This document shows positions 34,977 through 47,564 of a stretch of 64,000 nt of DNA, one piece after another. The notes beneath the pieces were generated by a model. The model had not been told where the DNA came from. It was given only the letters and a program-made list of their open reading frames with translations, and ran no database searches. This DNA comes from Pelodera strongyloides (taxonomy: Eukaryota > Nematoda > Chromadorea > Rhabditida > Rhabditidae): contig JAANDG010000043.1 in NCBI GenBank assembly GCA_036852015.1, forward strand, positions 239,501 through 303,500, read 5' to 3'. The translations under genes and the position numbers were made by a program. Position 1 is the stretch's first letter, and each line of letters opens with the position of its first letter.

Positions 34977-37900
34977 TTAGAATACAATATCCACATTGCT
35001 GACTTTCAATTCGTGTAGTCCGTTCTCTTCAGTTGAAGTGTTCTTTCGCTTGAAGAGCATTTCCACCTGAATTGCGTGAAAAAAAATCATTCCAATCACG
35101 TATCTTAATATTTCCATGGAAATGTAGAGGATTGATTGCTTACCTCGTCAATATTGCAATTCTTTGTTTCTGGAACTGCAAACCAGACGAACACAACGGC
35201 CAGCAGCGTTATGCCACCATAAAGGAAGAAAGTTCCTGCAAACAAAAATTTATAAAAAAAATGGATTTAGTTGGCATACGAAGACAACTTGCTGAACAAT
35301 GCACGCGTTTTGCTCTATGGACGCCACCACATATCTTCTCATGATACCATATTTTGTTAGAGCTTCTGACAGCGATAAAAATGTGAGTGATATGATGAGA
35401 TTGAATATCCAGTTTGAAGCTGTGCAGAGGGAAACACAAGTTGATCTCGCCCACAATGGGAAAAACTCAGATACGAGTACCCAAGGGATTGGAGCGTAAC
35501 CTAAAAAAGCAGTCAATCACTAAATTTATTACGAACATCTTTAAGAAATGTGTTGCGTGTCGTTGCAACGGATTTTCTATCAGCTTGCATGAAAAAGAAT
35601 AAGCAAACCTATTGAGAAAAATGCGAGATAGATGACCATCAATAGAATTGGAATGAATGTGAGATTAGTTTTGCAGAAGGAAGGGCTCCATTCATAGTTA
35701 CTTCCCACTCCTACCTGAACAAAAAGAAAGCTAATTACCACATTGCCACCCGGATTCGAGCCGCAGAATAGTTCAGAGGCCGGTTTCACCAACATTTACT
35801 TAGGTCAACAATGTTTGATCACCAGAAAGGCACTTAGCCTAAGTAAATTTGTGTCTGAAGTAAACGTAACCTTTCTTTTTGATGAATTTCACCAACACCA
35901 GCTAAGTACGGGATTGGCAATTTAACACTTACAAACAAGAACAACACTGAAGTACCGGGATACTTCCATATATTTGATCGACGTACGCCTCCCATGCTAT
36001 ACGTGTACTTCTAGCAAAAATATTGGTGAAACCGTAAGGAACCGCGCTTTTGACTGAAGTACCCTTAGTGAGAGAAGTAAATGTTGGTGAAAACAGTCTC
36101 AAACGATAAATTGACTAATAAGCAAGAGAAGTGTCCCGTTTGTCAATCAAGCGAACATGCAAACCTGCGTTCCATTCATACAAAATCCAGTGGTCGACCT
36201 GTCCTCAGGGCCAGAGTGATCAAACGGTAGACAATAACCTGAATGCACAGTACACATATTAGAGAAGTTGTTTTGTGTCATATTTAGACAGAATTGGGAA
36301 TATGGGAGTATAGCGACACCTTTGTTTGCTTCAATGGGCATACAGAACCCACATCGCTCGTCAGTTATACAGTAGTCGCAGTTTCTAAAATAGTGTTTGT
36401 TTAGTTCCTGTTTTGTAATAAGACACGGATTTTACATGCTATGCATCAGCAACAAAAGAAGTAGTATTGTGTAACACTACGAACGAATATGAAGGCTGTA
36501 TTCAAGAAATACCACAATTGGAGTAAGACTCTGGTATAACGATAAAATGCATTGCATACCTGTACTTTTTGCAAGTAGCCTCATTTGTTTTCGTATTTGA
36601 AACTGTATAATTCTGAATAACTGCTGGGGATTCACGATTGATAGCCACAAAAGCACCGCCCATTGACAGTAGTACAGCTGCCTACAATACGTTCCCGTTT
36701 ATTTTGATACATTGCCCATATCCCCACTCAGTTATAAATAGAAAGAAATTTAAGGAAAACTCACAACTCCGCACATTGAAGACAGCAAGAGTACCCTTCT
36801 TCCAACCCTGTCTATCAAGTACATTGGTATAAAAGTGCAGACGAAGTTAACAGCTGAAAGCATATTTTAAAGCACTTCAAATGCCGCTACTTGGAAACTG
36901 AGTAGTAGAGTACATATGTAAAAGAACAATCATGGTACCTGATATTGCAGCCGATATCCATATTGTTGTGTGTGTATTACGAACGCCAGCGGATTGAATG
37001 ATTTTACCCGCGTAGTACCTGAACGGCGTAGATAAATGCACCTAACCTAAGTTGTCTTGTTACGGAGAGCATAAACTGAATATAAAGTCATCTTCGGATA
37101 CAGAATGTGGACATCAAGCGTCTTCTGAAAAATATCCGTTTTAAATAACTCACATTATCGTGTTTATCCCTGATAATTGTTGAAATGCTTGTAGTATGCA
37201 TCCTACTGCTAAGGCTTTTCGTACATGTGGTGTTCTCCACACTTTTTGAAGAATGCCCAGTTCTAAAAAAAAGACAAAATCGACCGAAATCACACGACTT
37301 TACAATAGAACATAAGGCGGTTTTTATTATTCTAAATTTCGAAATTGAATTCCTCACGTGTGTGTTTTCCCTCTTTCTCATTCTGTGCCACACTGTGACC
37401 AATTTCACCAAGTTCATAGTCAACCCAAAGTTTGTTGCCGTTGTAAATCTTATCGAGCACCTGTAAAAAAATCTCATCGAGGGCGTGTATTTTTTGTAGA
37501 TCGAGCTCGTTTTAACATATATTACCGGAATTTTTCGGGAAGATCGATCGTAACAAATTTAATTGTGCAAACCACATTACAATATTCAAATCGTTACCAT
37601 TTTTGCATCCTCTTTGTATCCATTTTCATACAACCATCGAGGACTTTCTGGCAAACAGAAGAAAATTAGGAATTGAATTGCAGCTGGAATGGCAGCAAAC
37701 CCAAACATCAACCTAGAAAAAATCTTGTAAATTGCCCAGAAAAAAAGCATGATTTTGAGTTGCAAGTTCGAAAACTGACCTCCATCCGACCCTTTCCGGG
37801 TCTATGTAGCTGAACATTCCAGCAATAACATTGGACATTAATAGACCGAACGTGATCATCAGCTGGAAACCCGTCACCAGAGTCCCACGTATATGCGCTG

Positions 37901-38874
37901 GACTTGCTTCACTGATATACACAGGCACGATCATCGAGGAAAAACCTTAATTGTAAAACTGAAAAAATCTGGGCTTTGGATGAAATCCCAACTATGTTGC
38001 CTCTTCGCGTAAACAAAACATCCCATGAACTGATTGCTACATTTAAATTACAGCGCAACCGAAAAAGAAAAATAAGACCTTGTTGTTGACACAGCGCTAG
38101 TTTCGATCCACGTACATACATTACAATGGGTTCCCTGTTGGGTTTTTTTGCATGAATGTCTCCCGAAAAATCCTAATGAAATCTTTTTGACATACCAATC
38201 GCAACTCCGAGTAGCACTCTGCCAACTACGAGCATGATCTTCTCAATTGCCACACCACAAATCAGGGCACCAACAGTGAAAATAAAGGAGGACGCAATAA
38301 TAATCTTCTTCCTTCCATAACGGTCCGACCACGGACCGGAGAGAAGGGCGCCCACCGCGGCGAAACCTAAAATATTTCAACTATGGACCATGCAAAGAAC
38401 ATGTCTAATAAGTAGCAAATTGATCAGGCGATTAACCACTTAATCGAACTCACCTGGAGTAACACTGACAATAATCTCTTGCCAACTGTTTGACATCGGT
38501 TTCATTCCTTCGTTCTTAGGAACATAAAGCATTCCAGAGGAGACAATGCCCGTATCATAGCCAAACAGGAAGCCGCCTGTAAGGGTTATTATACGCAATC
38601 TGAAAAATGCCTATTTCTTAACTCCATTCGCTTCGTTCCCTTCATTAGCTTTGTATGACCAATATTAGTCTACCAATTACTGCGGAGAAGGCGAGAATGT
38701 ACACGAAAAATCCGAGGTTCGGCTTATCAGGTGGTCTTTCAGTAACTCCTGACGAAGTGGTAATCTAAACAAATACATTTACGTTCATACTTTCATAGAA
38801 CAAATTGATCGTCACAGTTCGCTCATTAATATTATTATAATAGGTGAAGAACTCACAACATTAACCTGAACCAT
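34977..38874 (-). CDS. proton/myo-inositol cotransporter (HMIT, SLC2A13 type), copy A
   Basis: This is a 12-TM major facilitator sugar-transporter protein that takes up myo-inositol with H+. Seventeen exons with agreeing phases give 588 aa: 38874-38857, 38764-38674, 38576-38454, 38366-38196, 37945-37780, 37712-37598, 37460-37358, 37262-37154, 37018-36939, 36853-36765, 36681-36560, 36384-36320, 36238-36165, 35714-35609, 35500-35348, 35235-35144 and 35066-34977. Hallmarks include [68 protein letters not shown] and [14 protein letters not shown]. The large loop between TM9 and TM10 contains [14 protein letters not shown] and more cysteines, the feature that separates HMIT from other SLC2 proteins. 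In C. elegans HMIT proteins protect against osmotic stress. It is paralogous to 52689-56737. Its intron 35715-36164 holds a MITE-like element. Confidence 0.95.
35782..36094. mobile_element. MITE-like element in an HMIT copy A intron
   Basis: Termini GGTTTCACCAACATTTACT (35782-35800) and its reverse complement at 36076-36094 match at 18 of 19 positions, bounding about 313 bp. A second inner pair, GAATTTCACCAACA near 35885 and ATTGGTGAAACC near 36020, repeats the motif. A small palindrome CTTAGCCTAAG lies inside. There is no coding capacity, so this looks like a non-autonomous DNA transposon relic. Clear target-site duplications were not identified. Confidence 0.65.
37952..37999 (+). repeat. 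dispersed repeat copy 2 (HMIT copy A intron)
   Basis: It matches 367-412 with scattered changes, sharing TGTAAAACTGAAAAAA, GGATGAAA and AACTATGTT in the same order. It lies in the intron just upstream (minus sense) of the exon at 37945-37780. Confidence 0.5.
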
Positions 38875-40158
38875 ATTTCATTGGCGCGTTGGAGTTTAGG
38901 AAGAAATGTAAGAAATATCCTAAACAATTTGAGCACAACTAACAATTACAGCACATAGCATATAAGTGTAAGGTATATTTAAAGTTGCAAGTGACCATAA
39001 AATAGCTCGTTTCATTTCGGTAGCAGGTAAAGTATGCGATCATTGTTGATTTCTAAACCCTTTGTTGAGTTCGCACGGAAACTTTTTATTCTCTGGATGA
39101 GTAACATGAAAAAGAAAAGAGAAAAGCGGAAAAGCCTCTTCTCTCTGTATATGAAAATGTCTATAGAAATTTTATGATTATCGGACGTTTCCGTGAGAGT
39201 TTCAAAAATTGTCTCTTTTCGAATAAAGTGGTTGATAACTCGTTATTAAAATTATAACCAAATGATTACCTCTTATTCGCACTACCTCCACATGTGCGCA
39301 CACAGCAAATGCACGAAGCTTATGTTTTCGAAAAATAAGAAATAACGGGTTTGACGTTGTGCAAATACCTATCCAGCTGTAATACGCTTCATATTGTTGT
39401 ATGAATTGCCATATTAATAAACAAGTAAAATATAATAGTGGATTTAGAGGGGCTTTCCCTCACAAACCCATGGAATGTTTTGTTTGAAAGCTATAAAAAT
39501 GTACACGAACCAGTTCATTGATTGTAATAAAAATCCTATGCTGGGGTTTTACTTTTTGGCTTCAAATGGATTTTCAATAAAACAGAATAACAGAATACTA
39601 TAAAGGCAAAAACATAATCCACAGAAGTAGAAGTTTGATGATATTTTCAGTGTTTTCTTTAAAAATGATGAGAGATAAATGTAGCAGATGTGATAGATTA
39701 TGATAATGAAAAGTTCGAGCTATAGCATAGAATCTTGCATTGTCTCCTAACTATAAACTCACGTGCTGGTTTCTTCATTTGTTATGCGATATGGCAAACA
39801 TTGTGTTCATTGTGAGAAATCTTAGCTTTTAGTGGGTCAGTTGTTTGTGTTAATTTGCCCGTGTTACATTTTGTGCTAAATTTGCATATAAAAACTCCAG
39901 TACTGTTTTTTTTTTGTCTTTATCTGCTCGTTAGGAGAAAAGACAGACAATATCAGAACAATTTATTTCAAATAAAAAAAATTCCATACTCGTGTCAAGA
40001 CCCACCCGTATTCTATTTGTAAACAATTAGAAGTTAAATAAAGCATTAGCTATAAACATCACCAGGATATACAGAAGAAAAATAGGAAGTTATAATAAGT
40101 TAGTCTCAAAAAATTTTTGATAATTTTTGGAGATGCCATGCATTTTCCGAACTATTCG
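38875..40158. other. intergenic region between HMIT copy A and TMTC4
   Basis: Both flanking genes are on the minus strand: this is the promoter side of the HMIT gene and the 3' side of TMTC4. No coding exon was recognised. A short upstream ATG (38885 region, CCAATGAAATATGG) overlaps the HMIT start in another frame. Confidence 0.4.
39962..39967 (-). terminator. candidate poly(A) signal of TMTC4
   Basis: TTTATT on plus (AATAAA on minus) lies 192 bases beyond the stop codon of the TMTC4-like gene. Confidence 0.4.
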
Positions 40159-43100
40159 TTAGATAAAGGGTCTTGTTTTGTTTCTGTTTGCTTCTATTTT
40201 GTTCCTGACGACAAGCAGATTTTCTGCCACTCCTGCAGCATTTGTGTCCAAGGAAAGGGCCACCCTGTAGGAGATCTCAGCCTTATCATACTTCTTCCAC
40301 CTTTGATAGAGCACACCTAAATGTAACGGTAGTATACTAGGGACTGGGAATAATACTTCTGAAGCGTAGGTTGATAAATAATTTACCTAAATTTGCGTGA
40401 TATATACTCGTGTTTGGCTGTAACTTTAGTGCGGCCAGTAGCTGGTGCTCGGCCTGTTCGAACTGAGCTCTCTGTCCAAAACAGGTGCCTATCTGGAAGT
40501 GGATTGCAGGATGGTTACTGAATCTAAGAGCTGTGGAAGAGAGGTCTATCGCTTCATCACATCTGTTCAGTTCATCCAACATCACGAGCAAATTGATCCA
40601 AGCTGCTTGGCAACCAGGGTCCAGGCTGAAAAGTGAATATGTTAGACATCAGCTTCTCCATAAGTGTGGACCTGCTAAGAAACCTTCTCAATATCTTTGC
40701 TGCTTGAAACAACCCACTACTACGTACCTCACAGCAGTCCTCCACGCAGCGAGAGCCTTATGGGGTAAATTCATTTTCTGATGCAGTATTCCAAGATTGT
40801 AGTAAGCTTCTGCGTGATGTGGTCGTTCTCTCAGTGACTGTTCAAATGAATTTTCAGATTCCTGAATTAATTTCAGGTACGTGGTGAATAATTTTTTTTA
40901 ACAAAAAGTATTTTTTTTTTCTCGCAACAGCGCCGATCATGAAAAACTCACGTTGAACTTGTTCATGTGCATCTGTGCAATTCCGAGATTCATCCACGCC
41001 GTGGCAAATGATGGTCGAATGCTGAATGGTCGTAGCATAATTTCAATAATAAATATAATCATCTTCGAGACATGTTTACTGATGCCAGTTAGTACATGCA
41101 AACACATTGAGCTTACCTGACTGCTTTAATAAGCAAATGCTCCGCTTGATGATATTCCCCCTTGTGTTCGTAAATATTGGCCAAGTTGTTCATGGCGTGC
41201 TCATAGTAAGGATTGAGGCTGAAATTCAGGATTTGGGTGATAAGTGAAGAGTGGAATCAATGAAACACAACGGTCTAGTACCCCACACTAGTAAAGGTTT
41301 TCTACTGGAGTTAAATTAGAACATGGCATTTATAGTGGCAAGCTAAAAAGGTGTGCACCTTATTGCTTTCCGATAGCTCTCTTCTGCATCAGCAATTTGT
41401 CCATAATCATTCAAAATCTTTCCCAAGTTATAGTGGATTTTTGCGTTATTCGGGCACACTTGGAGACCAGTTGAATAGAGGTTCAATTCATTGCGCCAGT
41501 CATTTGATCTCTGAAAGATTATTAAAATAAAATCAGGAATAATTACAATTCATGAAAACACAACATGGGCAAACATTTCCACTAAATTAACTCACCTTCC
41601 ACGATGATGACAAGAACAGGGTAATGATTGCAATGAGGAGTGTATTTCTTTGCTTCTCCGATTTGACCGTATCACTGATAAAAACGGTGGCAAGAATGCA
41701 AATTCCAAGTGATGGTAGGTACAAAACCCTCTCAGCAATTGTGAATCCAACAGTGAAAAAGATATTACTGGCTGGGAGGAAGGAGAGCCAACCAATAAGG
41801 GTTCCCTCAAGGGAAAGCCTGCAAAGGAATACTTGGTCAGCTTGAGGATGGTCTTGTAATGTTGAATGCTGTCCAAAGGGAGTAACCGAAGGTAATGTTG
41901 AATGCTGTCCAATGGGAGTCACCGAAAGTTCCGACATACCTTTTCATCTCCGTTTCCATGCAGAATATTCTTCCGATTGTAAAGAATGTCGCAAAAACTC
42001 CGGCAAAAATGATCGCTAATCGATAATCGAGTACAGATGTTATGATTGAAATACATCCCATAGAGTAATCAAAACACAGTTGTGTAGGATTCACCATCAA
42101 GTATATGTTGTAAATCCAGAGATATACGATGTTGACCCACTAAATACGGCAATTGTTTGATAAATTTTGAGATATTCGACCACTAGCATCGATGGAAATT
42201 GTTGCTTCAATTTTAGGCAGCCTTCTTGGTTTCGGTTATACGTTCCGTTCTTATATGAATGATACAAACAAAGAGTTCTAGTAAACATAAACTTACCCTC
42301 CACACTGCAGTTTCAATGAATACAACTGCATTGTCGAATGACGAGAATCTTGGGCTTTCGAAATTGTTGATCCACATTCTCAGATAGATTAAGCCGGCAA
42401 GTCCCACCGTGTAAGAAAACACGTTACTTTTCTTGCAGCCATTCAAAAGAGCTTCATATATGATTGCAAACACCTAAAATATAATCACAGCAATGGACGA
42501 GATGGCACAACACACTGTTCAAAAAAAATGTGTAATTAAATCAAGACATACCAGCAGCATAATTCCTTGTTCTTTTGAAAACAGAGACAGTGTTGTGTAA
42601 ACGATAACTTGCAGTACACTTTCTCCATCAAGCACTTTTCGTAGTCCCAAGAGGAAGAAAACTGACATCAACAACTCAGCCCTACCGGATATATTGCATA
42701 CCTGAAATGATTCAAAGCAAATGATCTTTCGCTTGTTAGAAAAGCAAACAATAAAAGAGCCAGAACCCCAAAGTTATTGCTGGAAGAACCTACCGCTTCT
42801 GAATGTATCGGGTGCACAGCGAAAAGCATTGATGCTGCGAAACGTATCCACTCCTTTGAACACATACTGAATGGCAAAAAGGTGCGTTAGAGGTCACAAA
42901 CCGATCGTGCTTAAGTTAACAGGCAGCAAGACATTGTACCTCCTACCGAAGTCAATTAGCTGCGAACTTTTCAAGGAAGCTAACCTTTTTAGCAGGAAGT
43001 ACGTCTGAGTAGAAACGACACAATGAAGAAGAATGTTGATGAGATGAAAGCCGATTGTTGTTTTTCCATGGATAGCATAGTTGATCCTGAAAGAAGATGT

Positions 43101-46100
43101 TTAGTCTATTGTAACGGATTAACCCAAGCAGAATCGTTGCACCTTGGCAATTTTAAGTTGACTATGTCTTTTCCACTGTCTTGATTAGCCTTGTTGTTGA
43201 CACACGTAGAAGCGTGCATTAGTTTGTGAGCTGCGTCTGTACCCCCGAGGTGTGTGGCTAATAGTGTCTAATAATGGAGATGCCAATTATAACACCTAAT
43301 TGGGTACGGATTTGCACATCCTGTGCATGGGATTGACATGTAGATTTATTGAGCAGAATAGACTATTGGATTGCACAATGAGCAGCAGGATTATTACTGC
43401 GAGGTTGGAAATTACGTAGAAGTCATGCGTTTTTTGGGGAAAATATCCTGCTTAAACTCTCAAATATAATCCTCCGATGGCTTCTGCGGTCTCCACACTT
43501 TTCCAAATTTCGTACCCCTTATGCTTTCACGTCCTTCGCATGTTTTAACCAGTGAGTACTACCATGGATAGTAAGAGGCGCTGACAGAAGGCACATAACA
43601 ATGCCCCATAAACATAATGGGTTGTAGCACGCGATATAACGGTAATCGCATAAATTGATGCGTTCTCTTGAAGAAATGTCGTTTGACAAAGCGTTACCCA
43701 ACGAGTGTGAAGGTTGTTTCTTTTGAATAGAAAGTCACTAGCACATCCACACCAAGTATAAGGAACAAATAATTCGCCTCAAAAATAGGAACGAATATGT
43801 AAGGTTCTGGAAAGAAGTGAAGTGTCGCACAACTTATCAGGTGTTCATTATTAGCTACGTTCAATATGAATCCGCTTTTTCACACTAATTCTTCACGTTC
43901 ATCGATGTTGTTTGCTGATGGCTCCTTGGAGTTATCGTTTCCTAGTAATTTGTCTCCAGGGAAGAGCAGAACGCAAAAGTAATGTGTTGAAATATGCAAC
44001 TTTATTGGACAACCGCGTGAGGATGGGGCATTACTCAAACAGGCACTTAGTGTGAAGAAAGGGCTTATACCCTGCTAAGGAATTCAACTAAAGTAGAGAA
44101 AAAGGTGCTCTTAGTCAAGAAAATGCACGCTCAATTATAGGAATTCTAATTACCGGTTTGCAGACTTGCTTCTATCAGTACCCTCGCTACACGAACAGAA
44201 TGACAGTAAAGCATTCCTCCCTCCACTTTCCTAGCAAAGTGTACGTAACTCATAAATCCAGAATCGCTGCTCTGTTGGATATGCCCGGTTGGTCATATTA
44301 GTGTATGATTGACATTTCCCATTGTGTGGAACTGTCCTCGATTGCGTTCCCTCTGATTTATTGACTGACGCAATTCTATTCAAAATATATCCCATTTTGG
44401 GAGACGACTCTTCAAAGACACCTGCACTTTCTTACACATTTACGATATTGGTTTGGTGACAAGTGTGGGCCGAATTCGTGGGAGCTATTAGCGTGCGTTC
44501 CTAAGGAATAAACTTAGGCAAGAAATAATTCACGGATTCTGACCGCATGGGAACAACTTTTATACATGCCACCACCCACGCATAAAATAAAATAATGCAG
44601 TGGTTTTTTTTTTCTTCTTATCAAAATCTATGTATCCAGGCCTCTGATTCTGCTGCCAGTACTCGTCTTCCGATAACCTTAGCACCCGCACATACCCAAA
44701 TGTCATTTCTCCCACGCAAACAGTGAGTGATTTTGGTGCTCGTCGTTAAATAAATATGCCCCTGCTCCAACCCCAAACACCCAAACAAAGCGTTGTGTTG
44801 TGTGTCAAATGGGCGTCTTTGATGACAGCTCGCTGTGTGTGGTAATCATAGGAACATAAGTAAATAAAGAAGAGACAGAAGCGACAACAAAGAAGAAGCA
44901 GTGGATGATAGTGGGTGCAGCATTCAATTTGGACTGTTTGATATTGTGATATTGCACTTGCCTTGCACGAAGCATCACCATTTTTCTTATATATGCGGGA
45001 GAGTAAACTGCGTTCACTACTTTATCGAAGCAGTATCGCGAAACTCCGGTTAGCTGTTAAAGTTGTGTCTGGGAATGTTCGAAAAGTACAACGAGGTCTA
45101 GCCTTTAGCTGAACATTTCGGCTGGTCCACTTGGGTTGTTGTGTCCCAACACTCCTCTTATTTCCATATGGAAATTCGGCTTCTTCATGCAGAAGCGGTG
45201 TCTTCTTTGAAGTGTAAAAGGGTGAATGGGCAGATTGGCCGGTGCATTTCTCGCATAAAACGATGCAATATTGACATGGACACTTGAGCGATGAAGATAT
45301 GGTGCAGATGTGAGCAATACTTCACATCCGAGGTTTTTTTTTGACCACTGGCAATGAGTGCGATAATGAAATCTCGCTACGCCATAAATCTTGCAAGGAA
45401 ATGCAGCGAACGGTATTATGTTTAATACACTACTTTCGTGGAAAAGCCACAGCCGATTCCCTAATAAGTAAAAAATAACCATCAGCAGATCAGATTGCTT
45501 AAAAAATACATTTTTTTCATATTAGCAACGAATTTCGTATTAGCATACGAGCGCAATTGACTTATTGACTTCTGACACTGCACTAAAACAAAAATTATCC
45601 TTTTCATTCACGATATTCTTTTTTATTCCTCATTGTTGGAAATAGTTGGTTTCATCGGCTACAGGTTTCTTTCAATTAAATTGGGAGACACCGCTTTTAG
45701 GTGTTATAAAACAGATGTTTCATTTCAACGAACGTTCGAGCCCATCTGTTTCCAATAAAAATTAGGGTGGTAAACGGTTTTGTTCATGAATGCCCTATAT
45801 TTTAATGAGAGCAAATCAATTGAACACGGTTATTCCCAATTATGTAGAAAAAATGTGTATGTCGCTCATAAGCCGTGAAGCATATAATCGAAAGAATTTG
45901 TCGTGTAAGCGAATTTGATGCTAGAACGCACATTGTGTTATCGGCCTTCTGTTCTTGATTTTTTGACAGATTTTGGTTTAAACGGTATTCCTGCAACTTA
46001 ACTTCTTTCCATCAGAGTGACACTTGTCTTCTATAAATAGAGAAGCGAAAGATTGTCGGGCATCTAATTGGTTCTAAGTGTTAGGGGCTGTCAATGAGTT

Positions 46101-47564
46101 CCAATAAACTAGATGCGCATATTGGGTGGGTTCAGATGTACAAACACTTGAGACCGACAGCTGGTTGGATGTGCGAAAGCAATTGGCACACCGCACAGGG
46201 AAACATTAATGTGTACTCGGCAATTAAATAGAGCCGATGAGTAAGGCGACAAACGGTTCATTGTGATTTGTGAGAATTGCCACCTACTCATAGGAACAGA
46301 AGGAAATGGCGGATGATCAACTGCTTCATGTCATTCGCAAAAACCCACAGTTTGAAACCTAATGGGTCACATAATATTTCCCTAGTTCATGTCAAAAGCA
46401 TGTATACCTTTCTAACCTCACTAGAATACACTCCAACTTTAATCCCAGAGGGCCATGAATCTACCCCAATGCGTTTCACGGGTATGCAAATGAAGACAAT
46501 CGTAAACCCACTTTCCACCATTGAATTGAGAGGTTGTAGGGAACGAAAGCGGAAAAAAGAAAGGCAACAAGTTGACTTCGTACTGAAGATATTACTCCAA
46601 GGCACGTCAATTTAAATTTGATTAGCCTAAATTCTGGCGTCCAAGAACACACTAATATAAGAAGCATTTATCCTAAAAACTGCTATGAATGCAAAATAAG
46701 CGATAAGATATACTAACTATAAGCTATAAGCTATAAGATATGAATATTTAATTATGTGTACTAACAGCAGCCATGCGTTTACTAAATTGTTACTAAAACG
46801 TTTTTCTCATAAACCCACGTTTTTTGGTGTCCCTTTAAATCATAGAGCCTCTTCCAGGACCCAAATTTTAATCTACAAGATTGCTTTCCTGTTTGGGAAG
46901 CGCTCTTTAGTGCCAATTTCGGGTATTACCATTCGGGCAGAAGCCAAGAGAAGGAAGAATTCAATGTCATAAAATGTATTCAAGCAAACAGCAATAGGCA
47001 ACTGCATCGAAAACTACCAAGGGAACTAAATCAGAAGCAGATTAGTAATTGAATAGGAAACATACCAGAAAGTTATCGTTGTCAAAGGCCGATATGACTT
47101 GTGACTCTTGCTGGTTTGTATTGGAGTTCCCCAGTAGTCCCGGGTGAACGCCTAGAAAAGGCTGTATTTTATACTAAGTTCTAGGAAATTATAGAAATTG
47201 AATGTAAATATATTGAAACGCGTAGTAAATGAATCGTAGCTCACCTCGTACACTGGCACTTTTCCATTGACAACCACGTTCTTCACAACAGATTCAGCAT
47301 CGTCGAATACAAAATCTCCGTCGATACTCACAATGAAACTGAGAAATGCACCCAGGACTACGGCCCAAAGTGAATAGTTCGGACCACACGAGCCTTTCTC
47401 TGGAGTTGGAGATCGTTCTGAAAGAAGTGACAAAAATTCATGTTATGAATACAGTTCGGAAAAAAGCAACCAGTCGTTCCATGCAGTTCTGTACAAAGCC
47501 AGCAGGCAAGATACGACAAACCTGTGTGATCTCTTCGCAAACGTTGCGACTTCTTATACTTCAT
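40159..47564 (-). CDS. TMTC4-like O-mannosyltransferase with TPR repeats
   Basis: TMTC proteins are multi-pass ER membrane proteins with luminal TPR repeats that O-mannosylate cadherins. Fifteen exons with agreeing phases give 693 aa: 47564-47522, 47417-47245, 47151-47066, 43086-42985, 42866-42794, 42701-42552, 42473-42297, 42139-41940, 41818-41596, 41510-41359, 41218-41117, 41021-40952, 40861-40728, 40625-40387 and 40316-40159. The N-terminal half has [12 protein letters not shown], the FTRDYWGT...[13 protein letters not shown] block, [13 protein letters not shown] followed by ISGRAELL, and [20 protein letters not shown] and the [13 protein letters not shown]...[11 protein letters not shown] block point to TMTC4 rather than TMTC1-3. 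The C-terminal third holds several TPRs (for example [45 protein letters not shown]). Intron 3 is about 4 kb, the longest in the window. A splice acceptor lies 16 bases before the ATG. Confidence 0.95.
41857..41928. repeat. 36-bp tandem duplication filling a TMTC4 intron
   Basis: Two adjacent 36-base units starting TAATGTTGAATGCTGTCC differ at three positions. They make up 72 of the 121 bases of intron 41819-41939. Confidence 0.85.
43087..47065. other. 4 kb intron of TMTC4
   Basis: No nested gene could be supported on either strand. Open frames (for example 45105-45482 minus, 46277-46615 plus) show no family resemblance and no convincing splice structure. A small run of repeated CTATAAG units lies at about 46716-46738. 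Confidence 0.4.

Noticed and set aside
42702..42793. Read-through of a TMTC4 intron replacing the conserved GRAD-like motif
   Set aside because: Splicing 42794 to 42701 restores [14 protein letters not shown] in phase, matching the family; the read-through ends in a stop soon after.
43087..47065. Nested genes inside the 4 kb TMTC4 intron
   Set aside because: Only short open frames without domains, splice structure or coding-like composition were found.
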